From NCBI RefSeq assembly GCF_013817345.1, contig NZ_JACDCW010000014.1, positions 1-56,489 of the forward strand: DNA of 56,489 nt, given 5' to 3'. Of this stretch, positions 45,755 through 56,363 are shown piece after piece. The notes under the pieces were generated by a model that saw nothing but the letters and a program-made list of their open reading frames with translations, searched no databases and was not told where the DNA came from. Position numbers and translations under genes: made by a program. Within the stretch, counting starts at the first letter, position 1. Each line of letters begins with the position of its first letter. Source of the DNA: Methylibium sp. (GTDB lineage Bacteria; Pseudomonadota; Gammaproteobacteria; Burkholderiales; Burkholderiaceae_C).

Positions 45755-45774
45755 GCGATCCTGGCACCCTTCGC

Positions 45775-46275
45775 ATGATCGACTTCGGCTTCGACAAGAT
45801 CGCGCTCATCGGCGCGGTGGCGCTTATCGTGATCGGTCCGGAGAAGCTGCCGCGCGTGGCACGCACGGTCGGCCACCTGATGGGCAAGGCGCAGCGTTAC
45901 GTTTCCGACGTGAAGGCCGAGGTCAATCGCTCGATCGAGCTCGAAGAACTGAAGAAGATGAAGACGCAGTTCGAGGATGCCGCTCGCGATGTCGAGCAGG
46001 GTGTCTCGAGCGAGGTCAAGCAGGCCAGCAGCGAGATGAACGAGGCGTGGGGAGAGTTGCAATCGTCCTCCGGCAGCGGCGGGACCGATTCGTCCACGTA
46101 CACCGGCGGCGACGCTCTGAGCGAGCCGCCCCTCGCCTACCGCCCCAACAAGAAAAACTGGCGCGTCAAGCGCGCCGCGGTGCCGCAGTGGTACCGCCAG
46201 CGCCACGGTGTGCGCGCCAAGGCGCAATCCGGTGCGGCGCGAGTGGCGCGCTTCCGGCCGCCGCGCGTGCTGTAG
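45775..46275 (+). CDS. tatB: Twin-arginine translocase subunit TatB
   Basis: A 166-residue TatB with the membrane helix [20 protein letters not shown] and the conserved [18 protein letters not shown]. The remaining body is a charged amphipathic helix ([20 protein letters not shown]) and a variable tail. With TatC it forms the receptor complex for twin-arginine signals. Four bases separate its stop from the tatC start. Confidence 0.95.
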   Translation: MIDFGFDKIALIGAVALIVIGPEKLPRVARTVGHLMGKAQRYVSDVKAEVNRSIELEELKKMKTQFEDAARDVEQGVSSEVKQASSEMNEAWGELQSSSGSGGTDSSTYTGGDALSEPPLAYRPNKKNWRVKRAAVPQWYRQRHGVRAKAQSGAARVARFRPPRVL

Positions 46276-46279
46276 TCCC

Positions 46280-47071
46280 GTGAGCGACCCCGAGAATCGC
46301 GACGAGCTCGAAGGCAGCGAGCAGCCTTTCGTCGCCCACCTCATCGAGCTGCGCGACCGGCTGATTCGCGCGACGATCGCCATTGCCGTGGGCTTCGGCA
46401 TCTTCGCCTTGTGGCCCGGCCCGTCGGCGCTCTACGATCTGCTCGCCGCCCCGCTGGTGGCGCAGTTGCCGGCCGGCGCCACGCTGATCGCCACCAACGT
46501 GATCTCGCCTTTCATGGTGCCGCTGAAGATCACGCTCATGGCCGGCTTCATGCTCGCGCTGCCGGTCGTGCTCTACCAGGTGTGGGCCTTTGTCGCGCCG
46601 GGCCTGTACACCCACGAGAAAAGGCTGGTGATGCCTTTGGTCGTCTCGAGCACCTTGCTGTTCCTGATCGGCGTGGCCTTCTGTTATTTTTTCGTGTTTG
46701 GCCAGGTTTTCAAGTTCATTCAGAGCTTTGCGCCGAAAAGCATCACGGCGGCACCTGACATCGAGGCGTACTTGAGTTTCGTGCTGTCCATGTTCATCGC
46801 CTTCGGCGCGGCCTTCGAGGTGCCGGTCGTGGTGGTGCTGCTGGTGCGCATGGGCATGGTTTCGATCGACAAGCTCAAGGCGTTTCGCGGTTACTTCATC
46901 GTGATCGCCTTCATCATCGCGGCGATCGTCACGCCGCCCGATGTGATTTCGCAGCTCGCGCTGGCCATCCCGATGATCATCCTCTACGAGATCGGCATTC
47001 ACACGGCGGGCTTGTTCGTCAAACACACGCAACCGCCGCCCGAGGCGGCAGCCGAAGACCGCACAGCCTGA
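46280..47071 (+). CDS. tatC: Twin-arginine translocase subunit TatC
   Basis: A 263-residue, six-helix protein that recognises twin-arginine signal peptides. QPFVAHLIELRDRLIRATIA at the N-terminus is the signature. YEQ-type LYQVWAFVAPGLYTHEKR follows. The C-terminal RGYFIVIAFIIAAIVTPPDV is also standard. The GTG start at 46280 lies four bases after the tatB stop. It converges on the DegS-like protease, with 23 bases between stops. Confidence 0.95.
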   Translation: MSDPENRDELEGSEQPFVAHLIELRDRLIRATIAIAVGFGIFALWPGPSALYDLLAAPLVAQLPAGATLIATNVISPFMVPLKITLMAGFMLALPVVLYQVWAFVAPGLYTHEKRLVMPLVVSSTLLFLIGVAFCYFFVFGQVFKFIQSFAPKSITAAPDIEAYLSFVLSMFIAFGAAFEVPVVVVLLVRMGMVSIDKLKAFRGYFIVIAFIIAAIVTPPDVISQLALAIPMIILYEIGIHTAGLFVKHTQPPPEAAAEDRTA

Positions 47072-47094
47072 TCGGCCGCGGTTTTACCCTCGCA

Positions 47095-48249
<1,155 letters not shown>

Positions 48250-48259
48250 AGGAGACGAC

Positions 48260-49009
48260 GTGACAACCCGCGATGAGCTCGACAGCTACCTTGCCACGCT
48301 GCTCGAAGTGGATCGGTTCAAGGATTATGGGCCGAACGGTCTGCAGGTCGAGGGTAAACCGCAGGTCGAGAAACTGGTCAGCGGGGTGACAGCCAGCCTG
48401 GCCTTCATCGAGGCGGCGGCGGCCGCCGGGGCCGATGCCGTGCTGGTTCACCATGGCCTTTTCTGGCGCAATCAGGACGGGCGGGTGACCGGCTGGCTGA
48501 AGCGGCGCATTGCCACGCTGCTTCAGCACGACCTCAGTCTCTTTGCGTACCACCTGCCGCTCGACGCGCATCCTGAACACGGCAACAACGCCCAGCTCGG
48601 CGCCAAGCTCAAGTTTGCGACCGAAGGCCGCTTCGGCGAGCAGCAGCTCGGCTTCGTCGGCCGCCCGCCGCAGCCGCTCACCAGCGCGGCGCTCTCGGCA
48701 TTGATCCAGTTCCGCCTCGGGCGCGCGCCCGTGGTCGTGGAGGGCGACGCGCGCCCGATCCGCCGCGTGGCCTGGTGCACCGGCGGAGCGCAAGGCTATT
48801 TCGAGGCGGCCATTGCGGCTGGGGCCGATGCCTTCCTGACCGGCGAGATCTCCGAGCCGCAGGCGCACATTGCGCGCGAGACGGGCGTGGCTTTCTACGC
48901 CTGCGGCCACCACGCGACCGAGCGCTACGGCGCCAAGGCGCTCGGCGCTCATCTGGCCCAGCTGTTCGATCTCGAGCACGAGTTCATCGACATCGACAAC
49001 CCGGCATGA
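48260..49009 (+). CDS. NIF3/YbgI-family dinuclear metal-centre protein
   Basis: A 249-residue protein of the NIF3 family, hexameric rings with two metals per subunit. DYGPNGLQVEGKPQVEKLVS, ADAVLVHHGLFWRNQDG, and YHLPLDAHPEHGNNAQLG near the middle, then FYACGHHATERYGAKALG at the end, hold the conserved histidines. A GTP cyclohydrolase-like or radical-repair role has been suggested for the family, without firm proof. The start is GTG at 48260, preceded by GGAG at 48251-48254. It is followed by pdxA. Confidence 0.9.
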   Translation: MTTRDELDSYLATLLEVDRFKDYGPNGLQVEGKPQVEKLVSGVTASLAFIEAAAAAGADAVLVHHGLFWRNQDGRVTGWLKRRIATLLQHDLSLFAYHLPLDAHPEHGNNAQLGAKLKFATEGRFGEQQLGFVGRPPQPLTSAALSALIQFRLGRAPVVVEGDARPIRRVAWCTGGAQGYFEAAIAAGADAFLTGEISEPQAHIARETGVAFYACGHHATERYGAKALGAHLAQLFDLEHEFIDIDNPA

Positions 49010-49082
49010 ACGCACGCCCGAACCTTCGACGCGCTGGCCTTGTCCCCTGCAGCGACCGTCACGAAGCATGCGCGCGGGCGCC

Positions 49083-50108
49083 ATGACAGCTACTCCGTTG
49101 GCGCTCACGATGGGCGATGCTTGCGGCATCGGGCCGGAGATCGCCGCGATGGCGCTGGCTCGCGGGGCGCTGCCCGGCGGCTTCGTCATCGGCGACATCG
49201 CGGTGCTGCGGCGGGCCGCCGCGGTGGTCGCCGTTGCGGACGGGGTGAGCCTTCCCGTCATCGAGATCGAGTGCCCCGCCGATGCGCTGCGCTTGCCGCC
49301 ACGCTGCGTGCCGGTGTTACCGCTCGCAGGCCTGCCGCGAGGCCTGGCGCAACTGCCCTACGGCCGCGTCGACGCCCGCGCCGGTGCGGCCGCAGCCGCC
49401 TGCATCCGCGCCGCCGTTGCGCTCGCGCGCCGTGGCGAGGTCGCGGCGATCGTCACCGCGCCGATCCACAAGGAAGCGCTGGCTGCGGCGGGCGAGCCTT
49501 ACCCAGGCCACACCGAACTTCTGCAGGCCGAAGCTGCGGAAGGCGGGCCGGCTTGCCCGGTGCGCATGATGCTGGCCAACGACGAGTTGAAAACGGTGCT
49601 GGTCAGCATCCACGTTTCGCTGCGCCGTGCGATCGAGGCAGTCACCGTCGAGGGGGTGCTCGAAACACTGCGCATTGCCCACGCGAGCGCGGCGCGCTGG
49701 GGCCAACCCCGGCCGCGCATCGCCGTGGCCGGGCTCAATCCGCATGCCGGCGAGGGCGGGTTGTTCGGCGACGAGGAACAGCGCTTCATCGCGCCGGCCA
49801 TCGAGGCGGCGTGCCGGGAAGGCATCGACGCGCGCGGCCCGTTCGCGCCCGACACGGTCTTCATGCGGGCCCGCCACACGCCTGAGCATCCGGGCGAGTT
49901 CGACCTCGTCGTCGCGATGTACCACGATCAGGGCCTGATTCCCGTCAAGTACCTGGGTGTCGAGCGCGGCGTGAACCTGACCTTGGGACTGCCTTTCGTG
50001 CGCACCAGCCCGGACCATGGCACCGCTTTCGATCTGGCCGGTACCGGCCGCGCCGACCCGGCCAGCCTGATCGCCGCCGGGGAGATGGCGCGCCGTTTAA
50101 GTGGCTGA
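49083..50108 (+). CDS. pdxA: 4-hydroxythreonine-4-phosphate dehydrogenase PdxA
   Basis: A 341-residue oxidoreductase in pyridoxal 5'-phosphate synthesis. LALTMGDACGIGPEIAA, VTAPIHKEALAAAGEPYPGH, GLNPHAGEGGLFGDEE and MYHDQGLIPVKYLGVERG carry the metal histidines and substrate contacts. The ATG at 49083 gives MTATPLALTMGD; an alternative at 49068 adds five residues. The paralogue PdxA2, acting on 4-phospho-threonate, is hard to exclude. It runs close behind the NIF3-family gene with no strong stop signal between. Confidence 0.88.
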   Translation: MTATPLALTMGDACGIGPEIAAMALARGALPGGFVIGDIAVLRRAAAVVAVADGVSLPVIEIECPADALRLPPRCVPVLPLAGLPRGLAQLPYGRVDARAGAAAAACIRAAVALARRGEVAAIVTAPIHKEALAAAGEPYPGHTELLQAEAAEGGPACPVRMMLANDELKTVLVSIHVSLRRAIEAVTVEGVLETLRIAHASAARWGQPRPRIAVAGLNPHAGEGGLFGDEEQRFIAPAIEAACREGIDARGPFAPDTVFMRARHTPEHPGEFDLVVAMYHDQGLIPVKYLGVERGVNLTLGLPFVRTSPDHGTAFDLAGTGRADPASLIAAGEMARRLSG

Positions 50109-50189
50109 GGCCCGCCTTGCGGCGAGGGACGCGGCCGTCGTGGCGATAGCCAATGCATCTGCGAGCCGGAACGCGACCTCGCAGCCGCA

Positions 50190-50221
<32 letters not shown>

Positions 50222-50226
50222 AGCTC

Positions 50227-52764
50227 TTACTGGCGGCTGCCTAGCCCGCCGTGCCGACTGCCAAGCGAGCCGAGCCGGCTCGCGGCCGTGAGCTGGGCGA
50301 GCTGCTTGCGCGCACGGGCGGTGGCGCGCTCGATCAGCTCGGCCTGCTCGAAACTGCGGAAGCGCTCGGTGTCGCACATCCGCGTCAGCATGCGCGCGGT
50401 CATCGACAGCGTCTTCTCGTGCGCCTTGCCGTGGGTGAACACGAAGAACGCCCGCCCGGGGCTGACCCAGCTCAGCCGCACCCGCTGCCAGCGGCCTTCG
50501 AGCAGCATGCGGTAGGCGATCCCTGTCTGCACGTGATGAATGAGTTGCGGCCCGTGTGTCGGCGGAGCCCCTTCAGCGCGTTGCTCGGCCTCGGCCTGGG
50601 CCTCGAGATCGATGTCGACCGCGCTGCTGCCGGTGGTCGGGGGGGCATCGGTCTCGCCGAGGTCGATGTCGACTTCGCCGTTCCAATCGACGGCGCTTTC
50701 CTCGATCAGGCCGGTCTGCTCGACCTCCTCGGCGGAAAACTGCAGCGGTGCAGCGTGCTGCTCGGAGGCGTGCAGCGGCGTGAGCGCGCTCGGCCCCAGA
50801 TCCTGCTCGGTCGGAATCACCACCTTGGCCATCTGCTCGAGCTTGAACTTGAGTTGGCGTTGCTCGAAGTCTGTCAGCGGCGGTGCCTTCAGCGAATTGG
50901 CGTGGGCCGGAAGCAGCCGGGCGAAGAACTCCTTGCGCGCCGGCTCGGGCCAGCGGATCAGCGTCAGGCCGTCGTTCAGATCCTTCATCAACTGCGGCAG
51001 CTTGAGCAGGAAGCCCTTGCGCAACTGCGGCTCGCCCTTGGGCTGAATGCTGAGCACCAGCTCCTGGGCGGCGCCGTTCATGCGCTGCACCAGCTCCTTC
51101 GTGCCGGTGGCGCCCGACACCTGAACCTGCACCTGACTCCAAACCTGCGACAGGAAATCGCGCAGGTAATCGGGCAGTTCCAGCGGCTCGAGATGGCTGC
51201 GCAGCGCAAGCATGTAGCGCTGCTGGATGCGCAGCTGAGTCTCGCGGCCGTCGAGCAGGGCAGCGGCCTGCGCATGCGAGCCGACGTCGCGGCGGCTTTG
51301 CTCCTGGATCAAGGACTCGAGGGCTTGCAGCTTGGATTCGTACAGGTCCATCTGGTCGAAGTCGCCTTCGACGATCTCCTGCACCAGCGAGCGCACCCGC
51401 TCGATGAAGTCGCGGCCCGGACCCTGGTCCAGATCTTCGTACGCAGCGGCCAGCGAAGCGATGCGATTGACGAAACGGCGCACCGGATGGCGGCGCGAGC
51501 TGAAGAATCCCATGTCCTTCAGTGCAGCGCGCAGCACTGGCATCTGCAGCCGTGCGATCTGGCGCGCCAGCTGCGGCGGCACCTTGCTGTCGGACAACAG
51601 GTGATCGAACATGGCGCTGACCACGTCGATCACCATGTGGTCGAGCGCCCCGCCCGAAGCACGCACCAGCTCTTCGCGGTGCTGGCGGATCAGGTTGACG
51701 TGCATCAACCCGCTGATCGCACCGGCGTGGCTTCCGGCGCCGCTGGCACCGCCGGACATGCTGTGCACGCCGGTCGCAGCTGGCATACCGGAAGCGCTGT
51801 GGTCGCTTGCATCCGTCGGGGCGTCGGACACGGGAAAGGCGTAGTCCGGGGCACCACCACTTGCAAAGGCGAGCCGGCGCAGCATCTCCAGCATCTGCGC
51901 GTCGCTGCCGTGCCGAGGCGCCAGGGCTCCGTTCACGGGCCCCTCTTCTTGACGCCCCCGATAAGAGCCCGGCGCGGCGCCCGAGCCGGATGGCTGCGAG
52001 CGCACCGACAGCCCGTCGCCTCGAAACTCGCGGTTGTCCGAACCCTGCACCGTGCCGGGCTCGGTGCCCCGGCTCGAGTGGCCGGCGCCATCGCGCGACG
52101 GCAGGTCATAGCCCGGGCCCTGCATGGCGCGCATCGCCAAGCCGGTGGTGCGCACGCCTTGCTCGCGCAGATCGGCCACGATGGCCGCATAACAGGCGCG
52201 CATGGCCGGCGCCAGCACCCGGCTGAACTCGCGCGTGAGTATCTTGCGCGATCCGGCTTCGGCGCTGACGGCCTGGATCGCCGTCAGCAGGGCGCGAGCG
52301 ACCACTTCCGTGCGCAGCGGGTTGTGCTCGGGCGCCTGTCGGCCGCTCTGCAGCAAGGCGCCGACGTAACCGTCGAGCTCGCGCAACTCCCATTCGCATT
52401 CGTGGGCCAGCTCCATGCTGAGACGGTCGGTGTTGACTCGCGCATCGACCTCGGCGTCGCCCACGAGGCTCAGCGCCTCCCAGTTGGTGGTGGCCGGCAT
52501 GGTGCGGCGCGCGTCGCTGTGCTGGGCGGCATCGTCCGACATGCGTTCGCGCAGGGCGGTGGCGAAATCGAGGTTGAAAAGCGGCAGTCGGCGCTGCAGG
52601 TCGCCTTGCAAGAGCGTGATGTCTTGCCGCGAACTGCCGAAAGGTGGGGCTGCAAGCGCCAATGTTTCCGCCAGCCGCTCGGCAGCCGAGCCCACCACCC
52701 CTTCGATGCGCAGGGCGGCGGCTTGCAGGGCGGACTGGGCGAACGTTTGCGTCACGGTGGGCAC
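50227..52764 (-). CDS. DUF1631 family protein
   Basis: An 845-residue, largely helical cytoplasmic protein of the DUF1631 family common in beta- and gammaproteobacteria. MNGAAQELVLSIQPKGEPQL and AMFDHLLSDSKVPPQLARQI typify its conserved blocks. About residues 680-740 are an acidic linker (EVDIDLGETDAPP). The final 110 residues (HHVQTGIAYRMLLEGRWQRV, then LSWVSPGRAFFVFTHGKA) have a beta-rich look reminiscent of PilZ-like domains; this is an inference. Family members are sometimes misnamed thymidine phosphorylase. Its function is unknown; it precedes no obvious operon partner. Confidence 0.88.
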   Translation of the reverse strand: MPTVTQTFAQSALQAAALRIEGVVGSAAERLAETLALAAPPFGSSRQDITLLQGDLQRRLPLFNLDFATALRERMSDDAAQHSDARRTMPATTNWEALSLVGDAEVDARVNTDRLSMELAHECEWELRELDGYVGALLQSGRQAPEHNPLRTEVVARALLTAIQAVSAEAGSRKILTREFSRVLAPAMRACYAAIVADLREQGVRTTGLAMRAMQGPGYDLPSRDGAGHSSRGTEPGTVQGSDNREFRGDGLSVRSQPSGSGAAPGSYRGRQEEGPVNGALAPRHGSDAQMLEMLRRLAFASGGAPDYAFPVSDAPTDASDHSASGMPAATGVHSMSGGASGAGSHAGAISGLMHVNLIRQHREELVRASGGALDHMVIDVVSAMFDHLLSDSKVPPQLARQIARLQMPVLRAALKDMGFFSSRRHPVRRFVNRIASLAAAYEDLDQGPGRDFIERVRSLVQEIVEGDFDQMDLYESKLQALESLIQEQSRRDVGSHAQAAALLDGRETQLRIQQRYMLALRSHLEPLELPDYLRDFLSQVWSQVQVQVSGATGTKELVQRMNGAAQELVLSIQPKGEPQLRKGFLLKLPQLMKDLNDGLTLIRWPEPARKEFFARLLPAHANSLKAPPLTDFEQRQLKFKLEQMAKVVIPTEQDLGPSALTPLHASEQHAAPLQFSAEEVEQTGLIEESAVDWNGEVDIDLGETDAPPTTGSSAVDIDLEAQAEAEQRAEGAPPTHGPQLIHHVQTGIAYRMLLEGRWQRVRLSWVSPGRAFFVFTHGKAHEKTLSMTARMLTRMCDTERFRSFEQAELIERATARARKQLAQLTAASRLGSLGSRHGGLGSRQ

Positions 52765-52810
52765 CGCATCGGGTCGGGTGCGAGCGAAAGCCCGCGCCCG
52801 GCTCGGCAGC

Positions 52811-53230
52811 TCATCTCCTCAAGGCGTCGCGGATCTCTCTCAGCAGCAAGATGTCCTCAGGCGCGGCGACGGGCGGCGGTGTGGGCGTCGGGGGTGTCGT
52901 GCGCTTGAGCCGGTTGATCTGCTTGACCATGGAAAAGATGATGAAGGCCAGGATCGCGAAATTCAGGGCGACCGTGATGAAACTCCCATAGGCGAACACG
53001 GCGCCCGCCTTTTTGGCTTCGGCCAGCGTTTCAGCCGTCTGACCGGCCAGCGGCACGAAATAGTTCGCGAAGTCGAGCCCGCCGAAGATGGTGCTGACCA
53101 CCGGCATGATGAGATCTTCCACAACCGAATTGACGATCTTGCCGAAGGCCGCACCGATGATCACGCCCACGGCGAGATCGATGACGTTGCCCTTGACGGC
53201 AAACTCCTTGAACTCGGTCATGAAGCCCAT
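52811..53230 (-). CDS. mscL: Large-conductance mechanosensitive channel MscL
   Basis: A 139-residue channel that opens under membrane tension to relieve osmotic downshock. [20 protein letters not shown] and [20 protein letters not shown] form the N-terminal helix and the tightly packed pore helix. The second helix is [20 protein letters not shown]. The C-terminal cytoplasmic helix [12 protein letters not shown] is complete, after a Pro/Thr-rich linker. The ATG at 53230 is preceded by GAGGAAAC. It diverges from petA. Confidence 0.95.
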   Translation of the reverse strand: MGFMTEFKEFAVKGNVIDLAVGVIIGAAFGKIVNSVVEDLIMPVVSTIFGGLDFANYFVPLAGQTAETLAEAKKAGAVFAYGSFITVALNFAILAFIIFSMVKQINRLKRTTPPTPTPPPVAAPEDILLLREIRDALRR

Positions 53231-53357
53231 GCATGTTTCCTCGGCTTTCGGTGGGGGATGGGTCGGTAATACGGGCCGCGCGCTACTCTGCGGCGAGTAT
53301 TCCCGAGCTTTCGGGCAAGTCAAGCCGCGCACGCCACGCAATCCGCCGCCGCGTGCT

Positions 53358-53386
53358 TTGGTCGCGCTCGGGGCCTCGTCTAGAAT
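53358..53386 (+). promoter_or_regulatory. Likely sigma-70 promoter of petABC
   Basis: TTGGTC at 53358-53363 and TAGAAT at 53381-53386 are separated by 17 bases, 40 bases upstream of the petA ATG at 53427. The -10 matches TATAAT at four positions and the -35 keeps TTG. No promoter was mapped; this is by pattern only. Confidence 0.5.
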
Positions 53387-53426
53387 CTGCGGTTGCTTAC
53401 GAAACCAAGTTCTCCCGAGGATTTCC

Positions 53427-54029
53427 ATGAGTGATCAGCAAGTCGACCGAAGCAAGCGCACATGGCTGATTGCTTCGACCTGCGCAGGCGTGGCGGGCGG
53501 TGCCGCCGTCGCCGTGCCGTTCGTCAGCAGCTTTCAGCCTTCGGAGCGCGCGCGCGCGGCGGGTGCGGCGGTCGAGGCCGACGTGAGCGGCCTCAAGCCC
53601 GGCGAGATGATGACCGTCGAATGGCGCGGCAAGCCGGTGTGGATCGTCCACCGCACGAAGGAGCAACTCGCCTCGCTCGAGCAACTGGATCCACTCCTCG
53701 CCGATCCGGACTCCCAGCGCAATCCGGCAGAGATCACGCCAATGGAATCCACGCGCAACGACTGGCGCTCGATCAAGCCCGAGTATCTGGTGGTGGTCGG
53801 CATCTGCTCGCACCTGGGCTGCTCGCCGACCGCGCGCCTCTCGGCCGGTCCTCAGCCCTCGCTGCCCGACAACTGGGCCGGCGGCTTCTTCTGCCCTTGC
53901 CACGGCTCGACCTTCGACATGGCCGGGCGCGTGTACAAGAACAAGCCTGCGCCGGACAACCTGGAAGTCCCGCCTTACACCTTCCTGTCCGACAGCACGC
54001 TGCTGATTGGCGAAGCCAACGCGGCCTGA
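53427..54029 (+). CDS. petA: Ubiquinol-cytochrome c reductase Rieske iron-sulfur subunit
   Basis: A 200-residue Rieske protein of the cytochrome bc1 complex, taking electrons from ubiquinol. The cluster boxes are C127-S-H129-L-G-C132 and C156-P-C158-H159, all intact. The N-terminal anchor, residues 12-32, carries a KRTWLIAS motif before it, a Lys-Arg variant of the twin-arginine signal. TatABC lies only six kilobases away. CCCGAGGAT precedes the ATG. petB follows after 18 bases. Confidence 0.96.
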   Translation: MSDQQVDRSKRTWLIASTCAGVAGGAAVAVPFVSSFQPSERARAAGAAVEADVSGLKPGEMMTVEWRGKPVWIVHRTKEQLASLEQLDPLLADPDSQRNPAEITPMESTRNDWRSIKPEYLVVVGICSHLGCSPTARLSAGPQPSLPDNWAGGFFCPCHGSTFDMAGRVYKNKPAPDNLEVPPYTFLSDSTLLIGEANAA

Positions 54030-54047
54030 GCAGCACCGAGAACACAC

Positions 54048-55451
54048 ATGGCTGAAATGAAGACCGCACCGGCCGGCGCGCCGATGGGCGAAAAGCTCCT
54101 GACCTGGGTCGATGCCCGTTTTCCGGCGAGCCGGCTCTACAAGGAGCACCTGTCGGAGTACTACGCGCCCAAGAATTTCAACTTCTGGTATTTCTTCGGC
54201 TCTCTGGCCATGCTGGTGCTGGTGATCCAGATAGTCACCGGCATCTTCCTGGTGATGCACTACAAGCCCGACGCGAATCTGGCGTTCGCCTCGGTCGAGT
54301 ACATCATGCGCGACGTTCCGTGGGGCTGGCTGGTGCGCTACATGCACTCCACGGGGGCCTCGGCCTTCTTCGTCGTGGTCTACATGCACATGTTCCGCGG
54401 GCTGATCTACGGCAGCTACCGCAAGCCGCGCGAGCTGGTGTGGATCTTCGGCTGCGCGATCTTCCTGTGCCTGATGGCCGAGGCCTTCATGGGCTACCTG
54501 CTGCCCTGGGGCCAGATGAGTTATTGGGGCGCGCAGGTGATCGTCAACCTGTTCGCCGCGGTTCCCTTCGTGGGCCCCGACCTGGCACTGCTGATCCGCG
54601 GCGATTACGTGGTCAGCGACGCGACGCTCAACCGGTTCTTCAGCTTCCACGTCATTGCAGTGCCGCTGGTGTTGCTGGGCCTGGTGATGGCGCACATCAT
54701 CGCGCTGCACGAGGTGGGCTCCAACAACCCCGATGGCGTCGAGATCAAGTCGACCAAGAACGACAAGACCGGCATGCCGCTCGACGGCATTCCCTTCCAC
54801 CCGTACTACACGGTTCACGACATCCTCGGCGTGGCGGTGTTCCTGATGATCTTCAGCGCGATCATCTTCTTCGCGCCGGAGTTCGGCGGCTACTTCCTCG
54901 AATACAACAACTTCATTCCGGCCGACCCCCTGAAGACGCCGGCGCACATCGCCCCGGTCTGGTACTTCACGCCGTATTACTCGATGCTGCGGGCGACGAC
55001 CGGCACGATGGTCAACGTGCTGGCCGTGCTGGCGGCGATCGGCGCGGTGCTGGTCATCGTCAAGGGCCGCTTCGGCATGGTCGCCAAGATTGCGGTGGCC
55101 GTCGGCACCGTGGTGGCGATCGCCTTGCTCATGGCCTTCGACGCCAAGTTCTGGGGCGTCGTCGTCATGGGAGGCGCGGTCGTGATCCTGTTCTTCCTGC
55201 CCTGGCTCGATCACAGCCCGGTTCGCTCGATCCGCTACCGGCCCGGCTGGCACAAGGCCTTGTACGGCGTCTTCGTGGTCAATTTCTTCGTGCTCGGCTA
55301 TCTCGGCATACAGCCGCCGACGGACCTCGGCACATTGGTCTCGCAGATCGGCACCCTGTTTTACTTCGGCTTCTTCCTGCTGATGCCGTGGTGGAGCCAG
55401 CTCGGCACTTTCGAGCCGGTGCCCGACCGCGTCACGTTCGCCGCCCACTGA
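54048..55451 (+). CDS. petB: Ubiquinol-cytochrome c reductase cytochrome b subunit
   Basis: A 467-residue, eight-helix cytochrome b. Haem-ligand histidines lie in YMHSTGASAFFVVVYMHMF and FSFHVIAVPLVLLGLVMAHI. The quinol site has GYLLPWGQMSYWGAQVIVNL, and the PEF(Y) segment is APEFGGYFLEYNNFIPADPL here, with PAD in place of PAN. A long C-terminal helical extension (ARIAPVW... to the end) is typical of proteobacterial forms. It is the membrane core of bc1, between petA and petC. Confidence 0.97.
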   Translation: MAEMKTAPAGAPMGEKLLTWVDARFPASRLYKEHLSEYYAPKNFNFWYFFGSLAMLVLVIQIVTGIFLVMHYKPDANLAFASVEYIMRDVPWGWLVRYMHSTGASAFFVVVYMHMFRGLIYGSYRKPRELVWIFGCAIFLCLMAEAFMGYLLPWGQMSYWGAQVIVNLFAAVPFVGPDLALLIRGDYVVSDATLNRFFSFHVIAVPLVLLGLVMAHIIALHEVGSNNPDGVEIKSTKNDKTGMPLDGIPFHPYYTVHDILGVAVFLMIFSAIIFFAPEFGGYFLEYNNFIPADPLKTPAHIAPVWYFTPYYSMLRATTGTMVNVLAVLAAIGAVLVIVKGRFGMVAKIAVAVGTVVAIALLMAFDAKFWGVVVMGGAVVILFFLPWLDHSPVRSIRYRPGWHKALYGVFVVNFFVLGYLGIQPPTDLGTLVSQIGTLFYFGFFLLMPWWSQLGTFEPVPDRVTFAAH

Positions 55452-55470
55452 GCTGCAGGAGCCTCACGAG

Positions 55471-56238
55471 ATGAAGAAACTGATCGCCCTGCTGCTCGCC
55501 GGCTTCGCGCTGCTCGGCCCGGCGCGCGCTGCCAGCGACGTCGCCTGGGACCGGTTCCCGGTCGAGAAGATGACCGACCTGGCGTCGCTGCAGAACGGTG
55601 CCCGCCTGTTCGTCAACTATTGCCTGAACTGCCACTCGGCCGCCTTCATGCGCTACAACCGGCTGCGCGACATCGGTCTGACCGAGGACCAGATTGCCGA
55701 CAACCTGATGTTCGCGACCGACAGAGTCGGCGAAACCATGAAGGTGGCACTCGACCCGCGTCAGGCCAAGGAATGGTTCGGTGGCGTGCCGCCCGACCTG
55801 ACCGTCATTGCGCGATCGCGCGCGGTGGCCGGCAAGGGCAGCGGCGCCGACTATCTCTATACCTACTTGCGCGGTTACTACCGCGACGACGCCACGCCGA
55901 CCGGCTGGAACAACCTGGCCTATCCCAACGTCGGCATGCCGCACGTGATGTGGGAACTGCAGGGCCAACGCCGCGCGCGCTTCGTTGAAGAAAAGGACGC
56001 TCACGACCCGAGCAAGACCGTGTTGCGCCAAGCCGGATTCGAGCAGATCACCCCCGGCACGCTGAATTCGCTGGAGTTCGACGATGCCGTCGCCGACCTG
56101 GTGGCTTACTTGCAGTGGATGGGCGAGCCGGCGCAAAACGATCGTGCGCGCATCGGCGTGTGGGTGTTGCTGTTCCTGGCCGTTTTCACTTTCTTCGCCT
56201 GGCGCCTGAACGCCGCGTACTGGAAAGACGTGAAGTGA
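55471..56238 (+). CDS. petC: Cytochrome c1 of ubiquinol-cytochrome c reductase
   Basis: A 255-residue cytochrome c1. A cleavable signal (KKLIALLLAGFALLGPARA) sends it to the periplasm. The haem-binding C51-x2-C54-H55 lies in NYCLNCHSAAFMRYNRLRD, and the axial methionine is likely in NVGMPHVMWELQG. A C-terminal anchor (GVWVLLFLAVFTFFAWRLNA) ends in AYWKDVK. CAGGAG precedes the ATG. It ends the petABC operon. Confidence 0.96.
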   Translation: MKKLIALLLAGFALLGPARAASDVAWDRFPVEKMTDLASLQNGARLFVNYCLNCHSAAFMRYNRLRDIGLTEDQIADNLMFATDRVGETMKVALDPRQAKEWFGGVPPDLTVIARSRAVAGKGSGADYLYTYLRGYYRDDATPTGWNNLAYPNVGMPHVMWELQGQRRARFVEEKDAHDPSKTVLRQAGFEQITPGTLNSLEFDDAVADLVAYLQWMGEPAQNDRARIGVWVLLFLAVFTFFAWRLNAAYWKDVK

Positions 56239-56292
56239 AGGCAGTCGACCGGCGCGCCTGAAGGCACGCTTCGAGGAGCCTTTTAGATCGAC

Positions 56293-56331
56293 GCGCGGTG
56301 GCCTGACCGGCTCGCCGCGCCTTTTGTTTTT
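56293..56331 (+). terminator. Rho-independent terminator after petC
   Basis: GCGCGGTGG at 56293-56301 pairs with the segment ending CTCGCCGCGC at 56320, giving a nine-pair stem with two G-T pairs. It is followed at once by CTTTTGTTTTT. It sits 55 bases after the petC stop and before the sspA start, so it closes the bc1 operon. Confidence 0.6.
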
Positions 56332-56363
56332 CAGATTGCCCCGAGAACGATAGGAGCCAGCCC

